Origin: Calditrichota bacterium
GTDB taxonomy: Bacteria; Calditrichota; Calditrichia; RBG-13-44-9; J042
Assembly: GCA_013150955.1 (NCBI GenBank)
Contig: JAADJD010000059.1
Coordinates: 59,881-123,880, forward strand
Direction of reading: 5' to 3'
DNA length: 64,000 nucleotides
Both the position numbers and the translations under genes were made by a program. The notes under the pieces were generated by a model, which had not been told where the DNA came from, searched no databases, and saw only the letters and a program-made list of their open reading frames with translations. Of this stretch, positions 55,367-63,644 are shown piece after piece (position 1 is the first letter of the stretch; each line of letters opens with the position of its first letter).

Positions 55367-57601
55367 CAGGATCACCTTCCCGGTGGTGGAAGCGACCTGT
55401 TTCCCGGTATCCCGATTTCGAAAGGTGGCGCGATAGAAATACATCCCGCTGGGTACGATGTTGCCCCACTGATTTTTCAGATCCCAGATTAGGGAAGGTC
55501 GCCCTTTGTTGGCAAATTCCTGACTGAGTTCCGAAACTTTTTGGCCTAAAATATTATAAATAGCAATCTCGACTCTGCCCGGAGAGTTTAATTCGAATTT
55601 AAACTTTAATTCATTTATCAGGCCATTATAGTAATAACTTGGTGAGACGGTTACTTTAAACTCCGCCAGGGTGGTATCGAAATCCGATGGTTGCCCGGAA
55701 GGTACCAGTCCTCCATCCAGCACCGCGCGGATCATCCAGTAACCCGTAAGGTTGGTTCCGTCGCTGGTGCGGAAGTCCGATAAGCGACGCCAGCCGGTTC
55801 CCGGATTAAAAAACGATGCCCCGCCACCGTCATCCCGGTGATCATACGCCAGCGAACGATCCGGAGTCAGAACCTGGAAGCCCACAAAAAACGGCGTATT
55901 CTGGCGATCAAAAGACAGAGGCGGATCCAGCGCAATTTCCACCCAGTTGCGGGATGCCACAATCAACGTGTCGATGGGGGTGATGAGCTGACGACCGGGA
56001 ACGCCCCCCACCCCTTCCTCATACACGTATATCCGATACTGATTCTCCGATTGCAGATTGTAGAAGCGAATTTGCCGCAGTTTCATGTTGCTGGCCGGGG
56101 TGAGAAAGCGATTGGCCCCGATCCCATCGGTGGTTAATCCAAAATCCAATTCCCCATCGTCATATTTCAATTCAACCAGTTGAATGGAGTAGGGAGCAAA
56201 GGCCTGAAAAGAGACTTCCTGCATCACATCGATGTTTGTCAAAAGGAGCACGAATTCGTCATCCGGGTTAAATTCCGGGATCTCCAGCCGATTGAACCGC
56301 AAGGGATCCAGAGTCAGGGTGCTGTTTTTCTGATGGATCCAGTATCCATCTGGCGGTGTGCCCTTGAAATCGATTCGGAGGGTGTCGGCACCCCGGAAAC
56401 GGAAGTAAACCGGGGCATAACTCTGGATGGCAAACTGGGTCTGGTAGGGATACTGGATCACCGTTTCGCGGAATTCTGCCCGCAGACCACGCGCCAGATC
56501 ATGCTGGTATCCGTAGCGCGGATCAATATCCCGGTTGTTCACATAAAGGGCAATGGCCCAGTTTTTAAACACATCGTCAAACGTGTATTCCTCCAGTCCC
56601 AATCGGATGAAAGTATTCTCGTAACCTTTCTTCCCGTTGGCCTTGTCCTGTACCAGGGTGTGAATGAAAGGAATGCCAAACTGTTCTGCAATGTACAGCG
56701 TCCACAGGCTCACGCGGGCATAATCGGCAATTTCTCCCGACCAGTTCATGAGGCCTTTGTTGGTATCCTGCAAATAAAAGTACGGGAAGTCCAGTCCGTA
56801 CCCACAATAGATCCCGGCCAGTTCCGATAAGCCTTCGTTCACCCAGGTTTCTTCGTCCGGATCGTAATGGTAGTGGATCAGGTGTTGCAGTTCGTGGGCG
56901 GTGGTAGACAACACTTTATCGGTCGATCGCTGATCATTAAAATAGATGCCGGGATAGGCATCCAGATACAGCAGGTCGCGTTTGTTGCTGGTGGCGTTGT
57001 CGGTTTGATCCCAGGGATGAAAGTAACCGGCAATGAACTGGGAATTCTTTTGATCGGGATCGAATTCATCGCGGATGTCCAGGATGAGGAAGTCAATGAT
57101 GCCATCGCCATCTTTATTGGGGGGCTGTCCGAAGAGAAGGGTGTCGATTTCCACAATCCCCAGATCCGGATTCAGGCTACGTGCCCCGCTGCGAATCTCC
57201 AGGGCTTCGTAAATGGCGTCCACTTCTGCCTGGGTCACGTAGCCCTGGTTCCAGCTTTCGTCTTCCACCCAGATGTTGGTAAGATTCCCCGATTTGCGCA
57301 ACGTGGCGGTAACCTGGTAAAATTCCTTTTTCTTCATATCGTATGCCCAGAACTTCTGCTGGGTTACATTCACGGCATTAAACAGGGCCATGGACTGCTC
57401 CTGCTGGAGCAGTTGCTGGTAGCGTGCGGGATGTTGTTTTGCCAGGGCACGGAGTTGATCTTCTGTATCTGCCGGCAAAACGGGCAGGCCACACACACCA
57501 ATCGGCCCGGCGGGTGATGGTGGGGTTTGAACCAGATCCCGGCCCCAGACCGGGATCATCATCATGGGAATCCAGAAGGCGATGAGCACCAGGGTTTTCA
57601 T
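55358..57601 (-). CDS. Secreted gluzincin-like protein with C-terminal sorting domain
   Basis: A 747-residue exported protein. The signal peptide is MKTLVLIAFWIPMMMIPVWG. Residues 230-260 hold H236-E-L-Q-H240 and, 16 residues on, NEGLSE with E256, a gluzincin zinc site like that of M30-type peptidases. It is preceded by an Asp-rich DKDGDGIIDFLILDIRDEFDPDQ-like segment that may bind calcium. Residues 500-640 look like beta-sandwich repeats (FDRQNTPFFVGFQ). The last 85 residues are a FlgD/Por-type domain (IAIYNILGQKVSELS, PSGMYFYRA, TGKVILLK), which directs type IX export. ATG 57601 has GAAAGGA upstream; an earlier in-frame start lacks a signal peptide. Confidence 0.78.
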   Translation of the reverse strand: MKTLVLIAFWIPMMMIPVWGRDLVQTPPSPAGPIGVCGLPVLPADTEDQLRALAKQHPARYQQLLQQEQSMALFNAVNVTQQKFWAYDMKKKEFYQVTATLRKSGNLTNIWVEDESWNQGYVTQAEVDAIYEALEIRSGARSLNPDLGIVEIDTLLFGQPPNKDGDGIIDFLILDIRDEFDPDQKNSQFIAGYFHPWDQTDNATSNKRDLLYLDAYPGIYFNDQRSTDKVLSTTAHELQHLIHYHYDPDEETWVNEGLSELAGIYCGYGLDFPYFYLQDTNKGLMNWSGEIADYARVSLWTLYIAEQFGIPFIHTLVQDKANGKKGYENTFIRLGLEEYTFDDVFKNWAIALYVNNRDIDPRYGYQHDLARGLRAEFRETVIQYPYQTQFAIQSYAPVYFRFRGADTLRIDFKGTPPDGYWIHQKNSTLTLDPLRFNRLEIPEFNPDDEFVLLLTNIDVMQEVSFQAFAPYSIQLVELKYDDGELDFGLTTDGIGANRFLTPASNMKLRQIRFYNLQSENQYRIYVYEEGVGGVPGRQLITPIDTLIVASRNWVEIALDPPLSFDRQNTPFFVGFQVLTPDRSLAYDHRDDGGGASFFNPGTGWRRLSDFRTSDGTNLTGYWMIRAVLDGGLVPSGQPSDFDTTLAEFKVTVSPSYYYNGLINELKFKFELNSPGRVEIAIYNILGQKVSELSQEFANKGRPSLIWDLKNQWGNIVPSGMYFYRATFRNRDTGKQVASTTGKVILLK

Positions 57602-57887
57602 AACTATCCTTTCCGTTACAACGTCAATGTTCCTCTCAAAAGAGCAAAATAATGATTTTCCTGAGGGTATAAAATAATTTTTTGTAATGGCGTTGACATT
57701 CTGGCATGGCAATGTCCTTAAATGGAGATCCAATTTACTCAGATGATAAGCGGGGATGTGTAAATCGGCTCACACAATAGCGGAAAACCGGTGGAGCTGA
57801 AAAATGGCTTGCGCGGGTAGGAGGAATACCCTAATTTCCTGCTGCGAAAATAAATGTCCCAGGTCAAAACCCCAAAGGAGGTTTGTT

Positions 57888-58430
57888 ATGAAGCGTTTTC
57901 AGCAGATGTATCTTACCCTGTTGATGATTTTTGGAATCAGTATATATGGAAGTGTACTGTTTGCCCAGGAGCATCCAACCACACAGGAGCATCCGACGAA
58001 GAAAAAGGAAAAGCAGGAACACCCCACCAAATCCAAGGCAAAAGAACACCCGTCGGAGCATCCCACCAGCAAAGCCCGGAAGATTACCAAGGAAACCCTC
58101 GCCGAAGCCATTGAAGCGTATGTGAATGCAGAGGCGAAGAAGCACGACGGGTATTTCGTGTTCATGGATGACAAGGAAAAAAAGGAACTCAAATTAAAAC
58201 TGGTGAAGGTCCACAAAGAACGGCTGGCCAGGATTAGTGAGGACGTCTACTTCGCCTGTGCCGATTTCAAAACGCCGGATGGCCAGGTTTACGACCTGGA
58301 CATTTTCATGAAGGGCAAAACGGCAGATGATTTGACGTTCACCGAAATTATGCTCCACAAGAAAAACGGCGTACCCCGTTACACGTGGTACGAAGAAAAT
58401 GGCGTCTGGAAGCGAAAACCGGTAGAATAA
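57888..58430 (+). CDS. Exported protein with EHP repeats
   Basis: A 180-residue protein with a signal peptide (MKRFQQMYLTLLMIFGISIYGSVLFA). Immediately after it come six EHPT/EHPS motifs (residues about 27-60) within a Lys-rich linker, a segment that could bind metal through its His and Glu. The remaining 110 residues form a compact domain (YFVFMDDKEKKELKLKLVKVHKERLARISEDVYFACADFKTPDGQVYDLDIFMKG) with no known family, which may be a small alpha-beta domain. AAAGGAGG precedes the ATG, and a terminator follows the stop. Confidence 0.72.
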   Translation: MKRFQQMYLTLLMIFGISIYGSVLFAQEHPTTQEHPTKKKEKQEHPTKSKAKEHPSEHPTSKARKITKETLAEAIEAYVNAEAKKHDGYFVFMDDKEKKELKLKLVKVHKERLARISEDVYFACADFKTPDGQVYDLDIFMKGKTADDLTFTEIMLHKKNGVPRYTWYEENGVWKRKPVE

Positions 58431-58450
58431 ATCGTCATTGGAAATGATCA

Positions 58451-58492
58451 AAAGGGAACCTGACCGGACAATGCGGGTCGGGTTCCTTTTTC
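58451..58492 (+). terminator. Intrinsic terminator
   Basis: AGGGAACC-TGACC pairs with GGTC-GGGTTCCT around a short loop, with a TTTTT run after it. Confidence 0.8.
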
Positions 58493-58564
58493 TATATCTG
58501 AAGAGACCCATTCTGGAGAATGCGTTCAGAAAGTGGACTGGAAAATTAAGAGAAGGAAAAAATC

Positions 58565-59623
58565 ATGAACCGTTTCCTGCGATTCATTGTGAATCCAATG
58601 ATTTTATTGGTGATAGGGATGGGCTCAGGAGCAGCATTCCTGTTGGCCGGCGATCCGTCTGCGGATCCGGCTCATGCACAGCGAAGCTTCTGGTTTACCT
58701 ACCGTGTGGTGGTGCCCGAATTGCCCGAACAGAGTCAACGGGTGGATCTGTGGATCCCCATTCCCCGGAGCAATGCCCATCAATCCATCGAAAATATACA
58801 GATTTCGGCGAATCTCCCTTACGAATTGCACCAGGATCCAAAGTTCGGCAACCGCATGGCCTATTTCCATGCCCGTAGAGATTTGCCGGACAGCATTCGA
58901 ATTGAGCTGACATTTAGGGTAACCCGGAAGACCGTCCAGGCGCTGAAAGACGGCACGGCGAACCGGGAACTGACACCCGAAGAGCGCCGGGAATATTTAT
59001 CTCCGGATAGCCTGGTGCCGATCAACGATCGCATTTATGAAGAAGTCCGAAAAGCCGCTCCAGAGGATCTTCCCCCGCTGGAGAAAGCCCGTGCGTTTTA
59101 CGATTATCTGGTAGAAACCATGCGTTACGACAAATCGGGAGAAGGCTGGGGACGGGGCGATGCCATTTATGCCTGCGATGTGCGTCGGGGTAACTGCACC
59201 GATTTCCACTCCCTGTTCATCAGCATGGCCCGTGTCGCCGGTATACCCGCACGATTCATCATTGGGTTTCCGGTGCCCCATACGCCAGATGCCGGAGAAA
59301 TTGGGGGCTACCACTGCTGGGCCGAATTTTACGTCCCCCGCAAGGGCTGGATACCGGTGGATGCCTCCGAAGCCCATAAGCATCCCGATCGCCGCGACTT
59401 TTTATTCGGCGGATTGGATCCCGATCGGGTGGCCTTTACCCTGGGACGGGACATCCCGCTGGCGCCCCCGGTGACCTCCCGTAAACTGAATTACTTTATT
59501 TATCCTTACGTCCTGGTCGATGGCCACGTCTTTGAAAATTATCGAACCCAATTTCTCTACCGGAATGTCTCCACCAGCGAGGCATCGATCTCCAATGGAG
59601 CCGGAACCCGGTCATCGGACTGA
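58565..59623 (+). CDS. Transglutaminase-like exported protein
   Basis: A 352-residue protein with an N-terminal membrane-spanning signal (residues 8-28). After an N-terminal beta domain (residues 40-130) comes a transglutaminase-like core with catalytic C211 (RGNCTDF), H250 (GGYHCWAEFY) and D266 (PVDASEA). Bacterial members are cysteine peptidases or protein-linking enzymes outside the membrane. AGAAGGA lies upstream of the ATG. It is a single gene following a terminator. Confidence 0.85.
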   Translation: MNRFLRFIVNPMILLVIGMGSGAAFLLAGDPSADPAHAQRSFWFTYRVVVPELPEQSQRVDLWIPIPRSNAHQSIENIQISANLPYELHQDPKFGNRMAYFHARRDLPDSIRIELTFRVTRKTVQALKDGTANRELTPEERREYLSPDSLVPINDRIYEEVRKAAPEDLPPLEKARAFYDYLVETMRYDKSGEGWGRGDAIYACDVRRGNCTDFHSLFISMARVAGIPARFIIGFPVPHTPDAGEIGGYHCWAEFYVPRKGWIPVDASEAHKHPDRRDFLFGGLDPDRVAFTLGRDIPLAPPVTSRKLNYFIYPYVLVDGHVFENYRTQFLYRNVSTSEASISNGAGTRSSD

Positions 59624-59770
59624 TCGACGGGAACGACCCGCTGGTCACCCGGTACACGCCAGTATGCCAGCGGGTCATTTCCAGTTTACCGATGCTGTCC
59701 ATTAAAGAAAAATCGATCGGTTCACCTGGGGATGGTTCCATACCGGTTTTCGTTTCCCTGCCTGGAATAA

Positions 59771-59982
59771 AGCCACATCATGCATGAAACCGCGAATCCC
59801 GCGAATGAGACCGAAACGTATCCACAAAACCACGAATAAACCCCGAAACCCATTTTCATCCATATGGTATCAAATGGATTTTATTATTTTTATTCGTTTT
59901 AATTCGTGTAATTCGTAGGCCATTGCTCTGGGATTAATTGGTGTTCATTCGTGTCATTCGTGGTTGAATACATAATCTGGAA
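59771..59982. repeat. Dispersed palindromic element, with an extra partial end
   Basis: It starts AGCCACATCATGCATGAAACC and ends ATACATAATCTGGAAT; a second partial right end near 59920 (GCTCTGGGATTAATTGG) is nested within. The centre is more diverged than most copies. Confidence 0.72.
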
Positions 59983-59989
59983 TTCACCC

Positions 59990-61672
59990 TTACTTCTGAC
60001 CTTTAGAACCTCCAGGATAAAACAGGGGCGGATATTGCTTGTGGAAATCGGTGGCATCCTGGTATTTTTTCGCCACTGCCAGCACCGTGGCCTCATCGTA
60101 CAAATCTCCAATAAAACTAATGCTGGTTGGATGCCCCGTTTCGTCAAAACCGTTGGGCACCACCACACAGGGGTGACCGGTGAGATTGGTGAGCAACAGG
60201 TTGGGGCCAAACGAAGGTGTAACGTACACATCGATGGAATCAAACAGTTTTTTCATTTCCTGAATCAGCAGGTAGCGGATTCGATTGGCTTGAATGTATT
60301 CCACCGCAGGGATGAATCGCGCGGCCCGAAACACGTTTGGCCAGGCGTTGCGGATTTGCCGCACCAGGAGCGTGTCGCGGTTGCTGCGGGTCAACTCATC
60401 GAAGGCGGCAGCAGCTTCCGCACTGAGGATGAACGACAGCGGATAAATGGGAAGTTCCGGTAATTCGATGGGGATGAGCTGAGCCCCCAGTTTTTGCAGG
60501 GTTTCCAGAACGGCCTGATTTTGCGCCTGATGGGCCGTATCCCGTTCGAAAGCGGATTTCAGGTAACCCATGCGCAATTGGCTGAGGTCGATTTCCGGCG
60601 TGTAGTTGAAGGGAAGATCGCGCACGGTCTGATCCAGTCCGTCTGGCCCCCGAATGGCATCGAACACAATGGCACAATCTTCAACCGTGCGGGCAATGGG
60701 CCCAATTTTGTCCATGCTCCAGCTCAGGGCCATGGCCCCGTGGCGGCTAACCCGTCCGAATGTGGGACGCAAGCCGGTGGTACCACACCGGGTGGAAGGG
60801 GAAACGATGGAACCCCAGGTTTCGGTGCCAATGGCGAATGCCACCAGTCCCGCGGCCACCGCAGCTGCCGATCCCGCAGAAGAGCCACTACTGCCCTGTT
60901 CCAGATCCCAGGGATTGCGGGTTTTTCCACCGAACCACACGTCGCCCCAGGCCAGTGCTCCCAGCGTCAGCTTGGCTACCAGCACCGCCCCGGCCTCCTC
61001 CAGCTTTCGAATCACCGTTGCCGTTTCGTCAATATATTGGTCTTTGTACGGCATGGCGCCCCAGGTGGTCTTGTAGCCCTTCACCGCCAGCAAATCTTTG
61101 GCGCCGTAGGGTATGCCGTGCAGCGGGCCCCGGTACTTTCCGGCGGCAATCTCCGCATCGGCCCGGCGGGCCTGCTCCAGCGCCAGCTCTTCGGTCAGAG
61201 TGATCACCGCCTTTAGCTGCGGATCATATCGCTTCAGGCGATTTAAATACATCTGAGTGAGTTCCAAGGACGTGATCTGTCGCGTTCGGATCAATTCCGC
61301 CAGCTCTCCGATGGAGTAGAACGCCAGTTCTTCCAGATTGTCCGGTACCCGTACCGATCCCGGAGCGCTCCATCGAATGGGTTTTTGCTGCCGGGGAAAC
61401 GATTGGTTCGGCGGGATGGGATTGAACAGAAGGGCCGGGGGCACGGCATTGTTCAACGCCACTTTGCGAATTTCCTGGTAGCGTTTGCGGTGTTCCTCCA
61501 GATCCGGCAACAAACTATCCCGTTCGGCGTCGGTAAACTCCAGTCCGATGATCTGTTCGGCCGCTGCCACCATTTCTCGGGTGATGGGGGCAAACGTTTC
61601 CTGTAGCACGGCACCGACCACCACGCCCATCACCAGGGCTGCGATCATCCAGCGAATGGGCCATTTTTTCAT
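59990..61672 (-). CDS. Amidase-signature-family protein, membrane-anchored or exported
   Basis: A 560-residue enzyme. MKKWPIRWMIAALVMGVVVGAVL is an N-terminal signal or anchor, followed by a helical linker of about 90 residues. The amidase-signature core has K192 (PYGAKD), the Gly/Ser-rich GSSGSSAGS with the cis-Ser near residue 264, and S288 (WGSIVSPS), the Lys-Ser-Ser triad. Members hydrolyse amide bonds in substrates from amino acid amides to aryl amides; the exported location suggests an external substrate. ATG 61672 is chosen for AGGAGG at ideal spacing; a GTG one codon earlier sits closer to it. Confidence 0.88.
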   Translation of the reverse strand: MKKWPIRWMIAALVMGVVVGAVLQETFAPITREMVAAAEQIIGLEFTDAERDSLLPDLEEHRKRYQEIRKVALNNAVPPALLFNPIPPNQSFPRQQKPIRWSAPGSVRVPDNLEELAFYSIGELAELIRTRQITSLELTQMYLNRLKRYDPQLKAVITLTEELALEQARRADAEIAAGKYRGPLHGIPYGAKDLLAVKGYKTTWGAMPYKDQYIDETATVIRKLEEAGAVLVAKLTLGALAWGDVWFGGKTRNPWDLEQGSSGSSAGSAAAVAAGLVAFAIGTETWGSIVSPSTRCGTTGLRPTFGRVSRHGAMALSWSMDKIGPIARTVEDCAIVFDAIRGPDGLDQTVRDLPFNYTPEIDLSQLRMGYLKSAFERDTAHQAQNQAVLETLQKLGAQLIPIELPELPIYPLSFILSAEAAAAFDELTRSNRDTLLVRQIRNAWPNVFRAARFIPAVEYIQANRIRYLLIQEMKKLFDSIDVYVTPSFGPNLLLTNLTGHPCVVVPNGFDETGHPTSISFIGDLYDEATVLAVAKKYQDATDFHKQYPPLFYPGGSKGQK

Positions 61673-61846
61673 CACGACCTCCTTTTGTGCTTATTTACCT
61701 GAACCTGTAAAGATAGGCACAGAGGATATCTTTTCCAATAGGTTGGCGGCGTTTGATAATCCGCCGGCGCGGGAAAGTCCGTCCAGATGAATCGGGCGGA
61801 GAAACGATCGCTCCAATCCGGCAGTAAAGGGCTTCAAAGAATCACC

Positions 61847-61876
61847 TTGAATTTGGCATTTGCGTTGCCTTAAATT
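61847..61876 (+). promoter_or_regulatory. Predicted recN promoter
   Basis: TTGAAT at 61847-61852 and TAAATT at 61871-61876 with an 18-base spacer. The -10 form matches those before rplU and the gene at 33340. Confidence 0.55.
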
Positions 61877-61912
61877 CTGCAACGAGAAAATACGGAATTG
61901 AAACGGAAACCC

Positions 61913-63622
61913 ATGTTAAAATATCTGCACATCAAGCAATTTGCCCTGGCAGAAGATTTATCCGTAGAGTTCGAACCCGGATTGAATATTTTAACCGGCG
62001 AAACCGGTGCCGGAAAGTCCATTCTGGTGGGTGCCATTGCGGCTGTACTGGGGGGACGGGTGTTTACCGAAATTGTCCGTACCGGCGCCGATAAAGCGAT
62101 TGTGGAAGCCATTTTTGATATTTCGCAATTGCCGGCCGTGCAGGAATTTCTGAACGCCAGGGGATTGCCGGTTCAGGATGAATTGTTCCTGCGGCGGGAG
62201 ATTTCCGTCCGCGGGGCCACCCGCGCCTTCATCAACGATTCGCCGGTGACCATTTCCACCCTGGCGGAATTGGGAAACGATCTGGTGGACATCCATGGAC
62301 AGCACGAGCATCAAAGCCTTTTACGCCGGGATACCCATCGGTACTTCCTGGATGCTTATGGCCGGCTGCAACCCATTCTGGAAGACCTGGCACAAAAGTA
62401 TGAACGGGTGAGGCAGGTGGATGAACAGCTCCAGGCATTAACGCGCAAACAGCAGGAACTGGAGGAAAAATACGAACTGTACACCTTTCAGCTGCAGGAA
62501 ATCGAAGCCGCAAACCTGGTACCCGGCGAACTGGAGCAACTGGAAGAAGAACGTCGGTTGTTAATGAACAGCGAGAAGTTGTTTGAACTGGCCGGCCGAT
62601 TGCGCACCATCTTTAACGGCGAAGGCGTCAACCTGCTGGAAATGATTGGTGAAGTGGATCGCGGTTTGAAGGAGCTGGGCGAATTTTCCCGGGAGCTGGC
62701 CAGTCTTTATCAGGAGTTTGCCTCTGCCCGCATTGTGATGGAAGAGGCGGCCAGAAGCATCGAGGAGTTTCAGAACACCCTGGAATTCGATCCGGCCCGG
62801 CTGGAAGAAATTGAGTCCCGAATCAATCAAATTCGATTGCTGCAAAAAAAGTACGGCCATTCGATTGATGACATTCTGGCTTATCGCGATCGGATTAAGG
62901 CCGAACTGGCATTGCGGGAAAACTTTGCATTTGAGATTGAGCGTCTGGAAGAGGCGTTCCGCCAGGCCCTGGAAGCGTATCGGGAGGCGGCACTGGAGGT
63001 GTCCCGCCAGCGCCGGAAGGTGGCACAGCAAATGGAACAGCAGGTGCAACAGCAGCTGGAATTGCTGGGAATGCCCCGAACGCGGTTTCAGGTGCAAATC
63101 CAGTGGCAGGAAAATCCACACGGGTTGCTGGAGATTGGAGGCAAGCGCTACGAAGCCGATGCCCTGGGATTGGATCAGATTGAATTTTACATTTCACCCA
63201 ATCCCGGCGAGGATTTTAAACCATTGAGCAAGATTGCCTCCGGTGGTGAGATCTCCCGGATCATGCTGGCCCTGAAGAGCATCCTGGCGGAAATCGATCA
63301 GATTCCCACCCTGATTTTTGATGAGATTGACGTGGGGGTGTCGGGACGCATTGCTCGCGCCGTGGGGCGGAGCATCCAGCAACTGGCGCGCAGCCATCAG
63401 ATCATCTGTATTACCCACCTGCCGCAGATTGCCAGCCACGGGAAGACCCACTTTGTGGTCGAGAAATATGTGGATGGCGAGCGTACCTTCACGCGGGTTG
63501 TCCGCCTGAGCGACGAAAAGCGCGTGGGGGAGATTGCCAAACTCATCAGTGGGGAACGGGTGACCGAAACCGCCCTGGCCAGCGCCCGCCAGCTCATCGA
63601 AGAGGCCAACCTGGAACAATGA
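61913..63622 (+). CDS. recN: DNA repair protein RecN
   Basis: A 569-residue SMC-like ATPase for double-strand break repair. The N-terminus MLKYLHIKQFALAEDLSVEFEPGLNILTGETGAGKS holds Walker A (29-36). The middle (about 180-380) is coiled coil rich in Glu and Gln. The C-terminal half has the ABC signature GGEISR at 444-449 and Walker B LIFDEIDVG with D470 and E471. ATG 61913 gives the conserved start; a TTG at 61898 is in frame. No SOS box was recognised upstream. A predicted promoter at 61847 fits. Confidence 0.95.
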   Translation: MLKYLHIKQFALAEDLSVEFEPGLNILTGETGAGKSILVGAIAAVLGGRVFTEIVRTGADKAIVEAIFDISQLPAVQEFLNARGLPVQDELFLRREISVRGATRAFINDSPVTISTLAELGNDLVDIHGQHEHQSLLRRDTHRYFLDAYGRLQPILEDLAQKYERVRQVDEQLQALTRKQQELEEKYELYTFQLQEIEAANLVPGELEQLEEERRLLMNSEKLFELAGRLRTIFNGEGVNLLEMIGEVDRGLKELGEFSRELASLYQEFASARIVMEEAARSIEEFQNTLEFDPARLEEIESRINQIRLLQKKYGHSIDDILAYRDRIKAELALRENFAFEIERLEEAFRQALEAYREAALEVSRQRRKVAQQMEQQVQQQLELLGMPRTRFQVQIQWQENPHGLLEIGGKRYEADALGLDQIEFYISPNPGEDFKPLSKIASGGEISRIMLALKSILAEIDQIPTLIFDEIDVGVSGRIARAVGRSIQQLARSHQIICITHLPQIASHGKTHFVVEKYVDGERTFTRVVRLSDEKRVGEIAKLISGERVTETALASARQLIEEANLEQ

Positions 63623-63644
63623 ACCTCGAAACCGTTGACATTCA

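Noticed and set aside
57693-57723. Promoter TTGACA with TTAAAT before the EHP-repeat gene
   Set aside because: The -35 is perfect, but the spacing is 19 bases and the leader would be about 160 bases; too uncertain to list.
22966-59982. Dispersed elements as remnants of insertion sequences with a transposase
   Set aside because: No copy contains a frame resembling a transposase, and none is longer than about 170 bases once nesting is resolved, so a complete insertion sequence is not supported.
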